Shown: positions 17,113 through 24,478 of the stretch, piece after piece
Numbering within the stretch: position 1 is the stretch's first letter
Layout of the letters: each line of letters starts with the position of its first letter
Source of the DNA: Acidobacteriota bacterium
GTDB lineage: Bacteria > Acidobacteriota > Terriglobia > Acidiferrales > UBA7541
DNA length: 44,038 nt
Assembly: GCA_003224175.1 (NCBI GenBank)
Contig: QHYQ01000175.1
Span: 1 to 44,038 of the forward strand
Direction of reading: 5' to 3'
Translations under genes and position numbers: made by a program
The notes under the pieces: model-generated
The model's input: only the letters and a program-made list of their open reading frames with translations
Databases searched by the model: none
Told to the model about the DNA's origin: nothing

Positions 17113-17607
17113 ATGCCCCGACTGAAGGGCAGTTCCGATATGCTCGAGGACCGTCGTCGGCGAGCTTTGACATTGTGGGACAAGGGCTTGTCATTGAATG
17201 AAGTGGGGCGTCGCATCCACTGCGCCGCCAGCTCGGTTCTGCGATGGCTCCGCGCACGGCGTCGCGGGGGCCCCGACGCTTTGCGCGTGCGCTTCTCGCC
17301 GGGACGCCCGTGGAAATTGGACGCGCGCCAGCGGCGCCGCTTGGTGAAGCTGCTGGTCCAAGGGCCGCAAGCGCACGGTTACCGGACGCAGTTGTGGACC
17401 ACGGCACGAATCGCCGAACTCATCCGGCGGGAATTCGGGGTGCATTACCATCGCGATCATGTTGGTCGGCTGATGCATAGCCTGAACTGGAGCCCTCAGA
17501 AACCCGAAACTCGCGCCGTCGAGCGCGACGAAGAAGCCATCGAGCGCTGGAAGCAGAAGGATTGGCCGCGGGTAAAAAAAACGCCGCGAGGCTGGGCGCC
17601 CACCTAG
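17113..17607 (+). CDS. IS630-family transposase, first frame (orfA)
   Basis: The N-terminal part of the transposase, 164 residues in this frame. It contains two helix-turn-helix regions (LWDKGLSLNEVGRRI, then the winged segment with TTARIAELIRREFGVHYHRD) that bind the element ends. ATG 17113 has AGGAGGG at 17099-17105, well spaced; the ATG at 17107 is too close to it. In the frame GTA AAA AAA ACG (17572-17583) a run of eight A allows a -1 slip. Slippage at 17580 continues the protein into the catalytic frame, as known for several IS630 elements. Without the slip the product ends at 17607 and would be inactive. Confidence 0.85.
   Translation: MPRLKGSSDMLEDRRRRALTLWDKGLSLNEVGRRIHCAASSVLRWLRARRRGGPDALRVRFSPGRPWKLDARQRRRLVKLLVQGPQAHGYRTQLWTTARIAELIRREFGVHYHRDHVGRLMHSLNWSPQKPETRAVERDEEAIERWKQKDWPRVKKTPRGWAPT
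17572..17583 (+). promoter_or_regulatory. A8 -1 frameshift site in the IS630 transposase
   Basis: Eight A residues (17574-17581) give the slippery arrangement A-AAA-AAA in the orfA frame. A -1 shift yields RVKKNAARLGAHLVFADES, which joins the two transposase halves in register. Programmed frameshifting on A-runs is known in the family; its use here is inferred. Confidence 0.65.
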
Positions 17608-18112
17608 TCTTCGCGGACGAATCGGGTTTTTTGCTGGCTCCGCTAGTGGCCAGGACTTGGGCACCCCAAGGCTGCACCCCCCTCCAGCGTCATCGCCAAG
17701 GACGCCGCGACAAAATCTCCGTTATCTCCGGAATCTCGGTCAGCCCCCAACGACAGCGGCTGGGCCTCTACTATCTGCTTTTCTTCGAAAACATCGGGCA
17801 AGAAGAGGTGTGCCTGTTTCTCCGCGAGCTGCTGCGGCACCTGCGGGGTTCCGTCATCGCCCTGCTGGACAATTCCTCGACGCACTACGGTGAACCTTTG
17901 AGGCAGCTCCTGCGTCGACACCCGCGCCTGCACATCGAGCACTTTCCTGCCTACGCTCCGGAGCTCAACCCCGACGAAGGGGTTTGGTCCCTGGCCAAAC
18001 GAGAACTCGGTTGATGGACAATGTCATCCGCTCCATCAACGGGATTCGGAGCTCTCCAGCCAAACTGCGAGGCTGCATTGCCCAATCCGATCTGCCTCAT
18101 TTTTTGTCCTAA
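17580..18112 (+). pseudogene. IS630 transposase catalytic half, C-terminus broken
   Basis: The DDE domain: first Asp in VFADESGF, second in ALLDNSSTHYG, and the Glu in NPDEGVWSLAKREL. The frame stops at 18012-18014, right after AKRELG. The expected family tail is present just downstream in another frame: RLMDNVIRSINGIRSSPAKL and so on to the TAA at 18110-18112. Compared with relatives, a short segment is missing between KREL and LMDN, so a small deletion with frame change has removed about ten codons. All three catalytic residues remain, but the protein would lose its last about 34 residues, so this copy is probably defective. Confidence 0.75.
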
Positions 18113-18116
18113 ATCG

Positions 18117-18140
18117 TTGCATTATTTATGCAGATATCAA
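18117..18140 (-). repeat. IS630 right inverted repeat
   Basis: Reverse complement begins TTGATATCTGCATAAATAAT, identical to the left repeat except one base. TA at 18141-18142 completes the target duplication. It ends 34 bases before the start of the OmpR-type regulator. Confidence 0.88.
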
Positions 18141-18174
18141 TAGCGATGTAGAATGAACAGGGGCGAGCGGGTTT

Positions 18175-18987
18175 ATGCGCATTCTCCTGGTGGAAGACGA
18201 TCCGCGAATTGCCAGCTTCGTGGCCAAGGGGCTGCGCGAGCAGGCCTATGCCGTGGACGTGGCGGCGAACGGCGAGGACGCGCTCTACCAGGCTTCCATC
18301 AACACATACGATCTTGCCATTCTCGACGTGATGATTCCCGCGCCGGATGGCTTCGAGGTTTGCCGTCGCCTGCGCCATTCGGGCCTGCGCTTCCCGATCC
18401 TGATGCTCACCGCGCGCGATGCCACCGACGACCGCGTGCATGGCCTCGATACCGGCGCCGACGATTATCTGACCAAGCCCTTCGAGTTTCGCGAGTTGCT
18501 GGCGCGGCTGCGCGCGCTCTTGCGGCGTTCGGGCGAATTGCGGCCCAATCGGATAGCGGTCGAGGATCTCATGCTGGACACCGCGGCGCAAACGGCGGCG
18601 CGCGGCGGAAGGCAGATTCCGCTGACGACGAAAGAGTACGCGCTGCTCGAATATCTGGCCCGCAATTCGGGCCGCGTGGTCGGGCGCGAGGAAATTTCCG
18701 AGCACGTGTGGGATGAGACCTTCGATCCTTTCACCAACACTATCGAAGTGTACGTAAATCGGTTGCGGCGCAAAATTGATGAGCGCGGTGCCAAGCCGCT
18801 GATTCACACGCGGCGCGGGGCGGGATACATGCTCGGTGGCGCGGCAACCGGTGGCATGAGCTCCGCGAGCGGCGGCGACCCAGAATCCGGTGTCGCGCGG
18901 GCCCGCACAGAGTCGGGCGAAAAGACGACAATATCCTCGGCGAATCCGGCTGCGAATTCGCGCACAGCAGGGAAGAAGCATGTTTGA
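18175..18987 (+). CDS. OmpR/PhoB-family response regulator
   Basis: A 270-residue transcription regulator. The receiver (1-118) shows VEDD at the acidic pocket, phospho-acceptor D51 (in LAILDVMIP) and K101. The winged-helix effector domain (about 128-222) carries LTTKEYALLEYLARNSGRVV and the recognition segment TNTIEVYVNRLRRKID, ending in HTRRGAGYML. A Ser/Gly/Thr-rich tail of about 45 residues beyond the domain is unusual and may be disordered. Its stop overlaps the kinase start by eight bases. The IS630 element ends 34 bases upstream, so the native promoter is at least partly displaced; TAGAAT at 18147-18152 is a possible remaining -10. Confidence 0.95.
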   Translation: MRILLVEDDPRIASFVAKGLREQAYAVDVAANGEDALYQASINTYDLAILDVMIPAPDGFEVCRRLRHSGLRFPILMLTARDATDDRVHGLDTGADDYLTKPFEFRELLARLRALLRRSGELRPNRIAVEDLMLDTAAQTAARGGRQIPLTTKEYALLEYLARNSGRVVGREEISEHVWDETFDPFTNTIEVYVNRLRRKIDERGAKPLIHTRRGAGYMLGGAATGGMSSASGGDPESGVARARTESGEKTTISSANPAANSRTAGKKHV

Positions 18988-20572
18988 TTCCGTCCGCGTT
19001 CGGCTGACGCTCTGGTACACGGGGGTGCTCGCGCTTGTGCTGGTGTGCCTGTCCGCTGGGACGTACTGGCTGGTCGAGCGCACCACCGAGCGGCGCACGT
19101 TTATTTCGCTGGCGGAAATTTCTCAGGGCTTCCTCACGACCCTGCAGTCGGAATACAAAGACCAGCTCAAAGAGAGAGCGGGACTCGAGGCTCTGCATGC
19201 TGCGGCCCAGGAATCCGTGGACGAGTTTCGGCTGCGTGATCATCGCTTTGCCGTGCTCGATTCCGCCGGCAGCGTGCTGGCGGAAAACCAGGCGGTGCCT
19301 GCGCCACGCGAGCCGGCCGGAGCCGCTTCGCAGCGGGAAATCCCAGGCGACGTTCTGCGCAATCTGGTCGCGGGCACCGCCGGAGCGCCGCGCAGGTTGC
19401 AGGACCTCATTCTGGGAGACGAGCATTTTCGCGCGCGCGTCCTGGAGGCCGAAGTGGGCGGCTCGCCGATCAGCATTGTGACCCTGCAGTCGCTCGAGCG
19501 AGAGCGCGAATTGCTGGAAGACATTCGCGCGACGCTGCTGTGGGTGATTCCCATTACCCTGGCCATCGCCAGCGCGGGCGGCTATTTTTTGGCCCGCAAG
19601 AGCCTCGCGCCCGTCGTGGGCATGAGCGAAAAAGCTGCGCTCATGGGCGCGCAGAACCTGCACGAGCGCCTGCCCGTGCAGAATGCGCGTGATGAGCTCG
19701 GCTATCTCGCGAGCACATTCAATGGCCTGCTCGAGCGCCTGGAGCGTTCGTTTGAACAACAGCGGCGCTTCATGGCCGACGCGTCGCACGAGCTGCGTTC
19801 GCCCGTGTCCATTATTCGCGGCGAAGCGGAAGTGGCGCTCTCGCAGACGCGTTCGCCGGAGGAATATCGGGAATCGCTGGCCATCGCGCTCGATGAAGCG
19901 CGGCGGCTTTCGCAGATTGTTGAAGATCTCTTCACGCTGGCCCGCGCCGATGCGGGCGAATATCCATTGCGTCCGCGCGATTTTTATCTCGAGGAATTGG
20001 CCGCCGATTGCGTGCGCGCCGTGCGCAGCATGGCTGCGGCGCGCGGTATCATGCTCACCTACGAGCCTGATGGCGAGATGCCCATCCACGCTGACGAAGC
20101 GCTGGTGCGGCGGCTGGCCATGAATCTGCTCGATAACGCCATCAAGTACACCCCGGCAGGAGGGAAGATCAGCGTCGCCTGCCAGCGCGCAGGCGCAGAA
20201 TACTCGCTGATGGTGCGGGATAGCGGACCCGGCATTCCGGCCGAGGCGCAGGAGAAGATTTTCGAGCGATTCTTTCGCCTCGATCCGGCCCGCACGCATT
20301 CGGGCCGCGAGAATTCCGGCACGCCCGAGACGGCTGCGTCCGCGACGGTGGGGGCGGGGCTGGGGCTGGCCATCGCCCGCTGGATTGCCGAGGCGCATCA
20401 CGGCCGGCTGACGCTTGTGCAGTCGGATGCTTCCGGCAGTGTCTTTGTGGCATATCTGCCCACCAACAGCGCGGGCCGTGCGGCGTTTCTGCCTGCAAAC
20501 GGCGGTGCAGGCGAGGGGCCGGAAGCTGCGTCCGCGAAGCGCGAACGCACGGCTGAACGCACGGGGACCTAA
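18980..20572 (+). CDS. Sensor histidine kinase, partner of the adjacent regulator
   Basis: A 530-residue membrane kinase. TM1 is at about 9-31 and TM2 at about 185-207, bracketing a roughly 150-residue periplasmic sensor. HAMP covers about 208-258, then a DHp domain with His270 in FMADASHELRSPVS. The CatA ATPase domain shows N (NLLDNAIKYTPAGG), G1 (VRDSGPGIP), F (FERFFRLD) and G2 (GAGLGLAIARWI) boxes. An insert between F and G2 is Ser/Gly/Thr-rich. It is of the CusS/HAMP EnvZ-like class often linked to metal or envelope stress; the signal here is unknown. ATG 18980 lies inside the regulator's last codons, so translation is coupled. Confidence 0.95.
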   Translation: MFDSVRVRLTLWYTGVLALVLVCLSAGTYWLVERTTERRTFISLAEISQGFLTTLQSEYKDQLKERAGLEALHAAAQESVDEFRLRDHRFAVLDSAGSVLAENQAVPAPREPAGAASQREIPGDVLRNLVAGTAGAPRRLQDLILGDEHFRARVLEAEVGGSPISIVTLQSLERERELLEDIRATLLWVIPITLAIASAGGYFLARKSLAPVVGMSEKAALMGAQNLHERLPVQNARDELGYLASTFNGLLERLERSFEQQRRFMADASHELRSPVSIIRGEAEVALSQTRSPEEYRESLAIALDEARRLSQIVEDLFTLARADAGEYPLRPRDFYLEELAADCVRAVRSMAAARGIMLTYEPDGEMPIHADEALVRRLAMNLLDNAIKYTPAGGKISVACQRAGAEYSLMVRDSGPGIPAEAQEKIFERFFRLDPARTHSGRENSGTPETAASATVGAGLGLAIARWIAEAHHGRLTLVQSDASGSVFVAYLPTNSAGRAAFLPANGGAGEGPEAASAKRERTAERTGT

Positions 20573-20628
20573 GTCCCTCCAATCTGTCGCTTCCGCGATA
20601 TTCTCAGCCAATCGCCAAGACCTGCCTC

Positions 20629-21044
20629 GTGTCCCCTCGCTGTTAATCGTCTTAACGGCTTTTGTTCTGGTCCTTGCTATTTCGATTGGTTCGCTGCCGC
20701 TGCTGGCGCACCACGGCAACGCGGTGTACGACGATACGAGGACCATTACGCTCAAAGGGACCGTCACGCAATGGCTGTGGGCCAATCCCCATTGCATCCT
20801 TCACCTCGACGTTACAGATAACAGCGGGCAAGTCGTGTCGTGGATTGTCGAGACGGAGAATCCGACGTCGATGTTCAACATCGGCTGGACCAAAACGTCC
20901 TTCAAGCCTGGCGATCAAGTGACCGTCACGGCCTTGCAGGTCAAGAATGGCAAGCCTATCGGGCGCATCGTAGACGCCCTGCTGCCCAACGGCCAAAAGC
21001 TGGTCGGAAAGGCGCGGCTTAGTTCGGACGATTCCAATAAGTGA
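20629..21044 (+). CDS. Exported DUF6152-type protein, start uncertain
   Basis: The coding frame is clear from 20638: a signal-peptide-like LLIVLTAFVLVLAIS, then LAHHGNAVYDDTRTITLKGT and VTQWLWANPHCILHLDV, the pattern of the DUF6152 family of secreted acidobacterial and proteobacterial proteins (about 115 mature residues). No ATG, GTG or TTG stands in this frame just before the signal peptide; the only in-frame ATGs are inside the kinase gene at 20415 and 20427. GTG 20629 would be right if one base were missing before 20641. Function unknown. It precedes a PDFSGVW-type exported protein, a neighbour often found with this family. Confidence 0.65.
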
Positions 21045-21150
21045 GGTGCCTCGGGCGCGGTCATTGCGTCTGAGTGGACCAGGGGCGTCGTTGCACGGTA
21101 TCGAATCCGGGGAACTGTATTACATTGGGGTCAAAGGACGGGGGCTAGCG

Positions 21151-22092
21151 ATGGCAAGCGTTCCCACTACGTTGAAGGGTTTTGTGGCGGCAATGGCTGT
21201 GATGATCGTCTTGACGTGCTCGCCGCTTATCCGCGCTCAAAACGCGCCGCAATCGGGAGCCAAGCAATCAGGAGCAAAATCACAAGGAGCGAGTAAAAAT
21301 CAGGCGGCGCCTGACCATATTTACCCCGAGCCCGTAGACTATTGGAAACAGACGGGCACCGTACCCGCGAAGGGTGGGAAAACGAGCGGCGGTCCTGCTC
21401 CGCGTCATGACATCTCCGGCGTATGGGACCCGGGCGAAGTTGGAATCCAAATCTTCGGCGCAGGCGCGATGCCCGCGGACGGCAAGCCTGGACATGCTGT
21501 GCCTTTCACTCCTGCGGGTCTGGAGGCGTTGAACCGCAACAAGCCGAACGGTGGTAATGGAGGCGTTCAGCTGGCGGAGAACAACGATCCCGTCTTCATC
21601 TGCGACCCGCAGGGAATGCCTCGCGAAGAGCTGTATGAAATGAGGACGACCCAAATCGTCCAGACGCCGCTCAAGATCTACCTCATGTATACATTTGGCA
21701 GGGTCTGGCGCGTCATCTGGCTCGACGGCCGTGCGCTTCCCACGGATCCCGAGCCTCGCTGGTATGGGTACTCGGTCGGCAAATGGGTGGACGATACCAC
21801 GCTCCTCGTCGAGACGACCGGCTTGGATGAAAGAACCTGGATCGATCGGGCCGGTCGCCCGCATAGTGCCGATCTGCGTGTGGAGGAGCGGTTTCACCGC
21901 GTCGACCACGACCACCTGGAGCTGAGCCTCACGATTACCGATGCGCAGATGTATACCAAACCCTGGATCGCCCTCGACAAGATGCGTTTCGAGTTGCAAC
22001 CGGACGATTTCGATGTGCGCGAGATGATTTGCGCGCCTTCCGAGTATCGGGAATACGACAAAGAGGTGGGCGATCCCGCCAGCAGCAAGTAG
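21151..22092 (+). CDS. Exported protein of the PDFSGVW-type family
   Basis: A 313-residue secreted protein. Residues 1-30 are a signal peptide (AAMAVMIVLTCSPLIRA), followed by a Gln/Ser/Gly-rich linker. The main domain starts at APRHDISGVWDPGEV and contains VFICDPQGMPREELYEM, VIWLDGRALPTDPEPRWYGY and VGKWVDDTTLLVETTG. The protein encoded at 28084-29100 has the same segments, so they are paralogues. The family is frequent in Acidobacteriota and its function is not established. GTG or ATG starts upstream to 21046 were rejected because the signal peptide begins at ATG 21151. Probably paired with the upstream DUF6152 gene. Confidence 0.8.
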   Translation: MASVPTTLKGFVAAMAVMIVLTCSPLIRAQNAPQSGAKQSGAKSQGASKNQAAPDHIYPEPVDYWKQTGTVPAKGGKTSGGPAPRHDISGVWDPGEVGIQIFGAGAMPADGKPGHAVPFTPAGLEALNRNKPNGGNGGVQLAENNDPVFICDPQGMPREELYEMRTTQIVQTPLKIYLMYTFGRVWRVIWLDGRALPTDPEPRWYGYSVGKWVDDTTLLVETTGLDERTWIDRAGRPHSADLRVEERFHRVDHDHLELSLTITDAQMYTKPWIALDKMRFELQPDDFDVREMICAPSEYREYDKEVGDPASSK

Positions 22093-22093
22093 T

Positions 22094-22161
22094 CTGGTAG
22101 TGGGCTAATTGTGTGTTGATGAATTTTGTAACGGTGTAACCGGGAATTAGCCCACTACCAG
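22094..22161 (+). repeat. Perfect 17-bp inverted repeat with 34-base loop
   Basis: CTGGTAGTGGGCTAATT (22094-22110) is the exact reverse complement of 22145-22161. It starts two bases after the stop of the exported protein gene. There is no T-run, so a standard terminator is unlikely. It could be a small mobile repeat, a 3' stabilising stem or a recombination site. Confidence 0.6.
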
Positions 22162-22209
22162 TAGGCTTCTGGTCTTGCGGCCCCAAATCAGGGAAGGGGA
22201 CAATAAGGC

Positions 22210-22928
22210 TTGCATGTCCATCAGTTCACCCGAAGACTCGAATCGCTGCGTGCGGCGGGCCGCGTAGTGCGGCGCATGATCCAGGCGATGAAGCGCGCGA
22301 TTCGTCCCGGCGTGACCACAGCGGAACTGGATGACATTGGCGCGCGATCCGCGCCGTCGCTCGTCTATGGCTTTCCGGGAACGAGTTGCATCAGCGTGAA
22401 CGAGGAAGCCGTGCACGGGATTCCGAACGGCCGCGCGCTCAGCGAGGGCGATCTCGTGAAGCTGGACGTAACGGTGAAAAGGACGGCTTCATGGCCGATG
22501 CCGCGGAAACCATCGCCGTGGGGCATGCGCGGCAAGAACTCTTACGCTTGATTGCCTGCGCCCAGAGCGCCTTCGCGAAAGCTGTCAGCGTCGCGCGGGC
22601 CGGGACTTGCGTGCGAGAGATCGGCCGCGTGGTGGAGCGCGAAGTGCGGGCGAATCAATTCTCCGTGATTCGCGAGCTGGGCGGCCATGGCATCGGCCGC
22701 ACAATTCACGAAGAGCCTGCGGTCCCCAATTTCGCCGATCCTGCGGCGAACCAGATTTTGACCGCGGGCCTGGTGATCACGATCGAGCCCATTATCGCTG
22801 TTGGTTCTGGCAGCGTCGTTCTCGGGCAGGACGGCTGGACCGTGCGGACGGAGGACCGGCGTCCCTCGGCGCATTACGAGCACACCCTGGTTGTCACCGA
22901 TCACGAGCCCATCCTGCTTACCGCTTAA
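22210..22928 (+). pseudogene. Type I methionine aminopeptidase, frame-disrupted
   Basis: Two overlapping frames join to a MetAP that would remove the initiator methionine. Frame one (22210-22475) gives ESLRAAGRVVRRMIQAMKRA to GDLVKLDVTV. Frame two gives EKDGFMADAAETIAVG to the end. One base is missing near 22473 (GTGAAAAGG in place of GTGGAAAAGG). All five metal ligands are present across the frames (the two Asp, His in GHGIGRTIHEEP, Glu in ITIEPI, Glu in AHYEHTL). The start also looks shifted: ATG 22214 reads MSISSPED in another frame. Some residues between DDIGAR and SAPSLVYGF appear deleted relative to the family. Probably a dead second copy. Confidence 0.8.
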
Positions 22929-23135
22929 ATACCGTAAATCGCGCATAATCTGTCTCTTCCCAGAAATTCCCTAGCCAATTGGCAAGACCTTGCCGGCGAT
23001 ATCGCGCCTATTAATCGTGGGTTTATCTCGGGATCTGTACTCTCGCTACTGTCCGAACGATACTGACGCTCCGGTGGGGTTGATTGCAGGAGCGGCCCTC
23101 AAACCGAGAGCGTCAGCCAAAAAAGGAGAGAGTCC

Positions 23136-23543
23136 ATGAGGCGAGCCAAGATATTCGCGGCAGTGATCTACGCGGTGCTGGTTATGGGAACGATAGCGTT
23201 TGTCCATTTCCCCGAATTGCAGGCTGACGAAGCGCAGGCCAAAATCGGACCGGAACAGGCGCGCGCCGCGGCGCTGCGTGTTGTCCCCGGCACGGTCAAG
23301 GATGCCGACCTCGAAACGGAGCATGGCCGGCTGGTGTATTCGTATGAGATCGCGCCGGCGGGCCAGCGCGGGTCTTCTTTTGAAACTGAGCCGCTGGAAA
23401 AACGCGGCATCGTCGAAGTAAGCGTGAGCGCGATGGACGGCTCGATTGTGAACGTGCATCGGGAGCGCGCCGGGAAGGGCCGCAAGGCGGAGCAATGCCA
23501 AAACGTCAGCTCCGAATCCGCACCTCATCAGAACCTGCTGTGA
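23136..23543 (+). CDS. PepSY-domain exported protein
   Basis: A 135-residue protein with an N-terminal signal or anchor helix (IFAAVIYAVLVMGTIAFV, about 6-23) and one PepSY domain (about 38-115). The domain shows IGPEQARAAALRVVPGTVKD, a GRLVYSYEI strand and a SVSAMDGSIVNVHRER strand. PepSY domains bind or inhibit proteases or act as small extracytoplasmic modules. AAGGAGAG lies just upstream of ATG 23136. The 200-base gap before it contains TGACGCTC and GAGCGTCA as an inverted pair (about 23063-23117), perhaps regulatory. No protease is encoded nearby. Confidence 0.75.
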   Translation: MRRAKIFAAVIYAVLVMGTIAFVHFPELQADEAQAKIGPEQARAAALRVVPGTVKDADLETEHGRLVYSYEIAPAGQRGSSFETEPLEKRGIVEVSVSAMDGSIVNVHRERAGKGRKAEQCQNVSSESAPHQNLL

Positions 23544-23687
23544 GGGCAGGGCTTTGTTAAGCGACGAAAGCTCCGGGAGACGCTCGCTCGCCAAACCGCC
23601 CCCACCGCGGCTGAGGGCGGTGACACGGCGGTCTTGCAGCGTGCGCAGAGCGGGGAGTATGCTGCGGGCGCACCGAGGGGGGCGCCG

Positions 23688-23966
23688 ATGCCAAAATATC
23701 TGATCGAGCGGGAGATTCCGGGAGCCGGGCAGATGTCGCCACAACAGCTTCAGGCCGTTGCCGAGAAATCGTGTACGGTGCTGCGCAACCTGGGCCCGCA
23801 AATCCAGTGGGTACATAGCTACGTTACAGACAACAAGATCTATTGCGTGTACATTGCGCCGAACGAGCAGATGGTGCGGGAGCACGCTCGTCAGGGTGGC
23901 TTCCCCGCCAATCGCGTATCGCGGATCGATGCGGTGATCGATCCGACGACTTCGGAGAAAACTTAG
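23688..23966 (+). CDS. DUF4242-family small protein
   Basis: A 92-residue protein of the DUF4242 (SCO4226-like) group of small ferredoxin-like-fold proteins, some reported to bind nickel. The pattern is PKYLIEREIPGAGQMS, IQWVHSYVTDNKIYCVYIA and then the GGFPANRVSRIDAVIDP end. ATG 23688 was chosen as the start since GAGGGGGG precedes it; the frame extends upstream without protein-like sequence. A second member is at 35231-35503. Role unknown. Confidence 0.75.
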   Translation: MPKYLIEREIPGAGQMSPQQLQAVAEKSCTVLRNLGPQIQWVHSYVTDNKIYCVYIAPNEQMVREHARQGGFPANRVSRIDAVIDPTTSEKT

Positions 23967-24078
23967 CAGACAGGCAGTCTCCGTGCCCTCGTGATGCTTT
24001 AGCCGCTTCCTATAGTGTTGTGTCCGCCTGCGCTAGAATCACGCCACGATGGCTATTGGGTACCAAAGAGGAGGCACA

Positions 24079-24374
24079 ATGATCGTGGTGCGCGATGTCT
24101 TCCAGATTGAGCCCGAAAAGATGAAGCAGGCTAAAGACGAAATCAAGCAGCACCGCCAGCTCACCGCGCCGCTGGGTTATCGTCTGCGCGCGTGATGACC
24201 GACCTGAGCGGCGACTTCTACACGCTTGTGTTCGAGAGCGAATTTGCCAGCCTGGCCGACTACGAAAAGGCGCTCAAAAACATCCTGGCCGACAAAGGCT
24301 GGCAGGCGTCCTATGGGCGGCTGCGCAAGATGATTCGCAGCGGCCGGCGCGAAATCTATACAGTGGTGGATTAA
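24079..24374 (+). pseudogene. Small ferredoxin-like-fold gene split by a frame shift
   Basis: ATG 24079 has GAGGAGGCACA before it and encodes MIVVRDVFQIEPEKMKQAKD and so on, stopping at TGA 24193-24195. The next frame starts at GTG 24192 or ATG 24195 and gives MTDLSGDFYTLVFESEFASL to REIYTVVD. Together they make a roughly 98-residue protein resembling NIPSNAP/antibiotic-monooxygenase-like small proteins. A single missing base near 24185-24192 explains the split. Alternatively two short proteins are made by coupled translation, but neither half would fold alone. Confidence 0.6.
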
Positions 24375-24478
24375 ACTGTAAAAGGCACCGGCGCGCTTCG
24401 GAGAAATGCGTGTGCCGGGCAAACCGCAAGGACTTGGCGCGGTTGAAAGACATTCTGGAAACGCAGGGGCGGTAGAGA

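Larger units (their letters stand above)
17062..18140 (+). mobile_element. IS630-family insertion sequence with TA target duplication
   Basis: A 1079-bp element bounded by 24-bp inverted repeats (17062-17085 and 18117-18140) that differ at one base, each flanked by TA (17060-17061 and 18141-18142), the duplication expected for IS630/Tc1. Each repeat contains the palindromic core TGCATAAATAATGCA. It carries a transposase split over two frames with an A8 slip site, and a broken C-terminus. The boundaries are directly visible. The left end also offers TTGATC, an 18-bp spacer and TAGAAT (17086-17091) as the transposase promoter. Confidence 0.9.

Noticed and set aside
18740-20797. Very long minus-strand open frame (685 codons) across the kinase
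   Set aside because: It is antisense to a clear response regulator and histidine kinase; high GC keeps the opposite strand open. The composition is Arg/His/Gln-rich with no domain.
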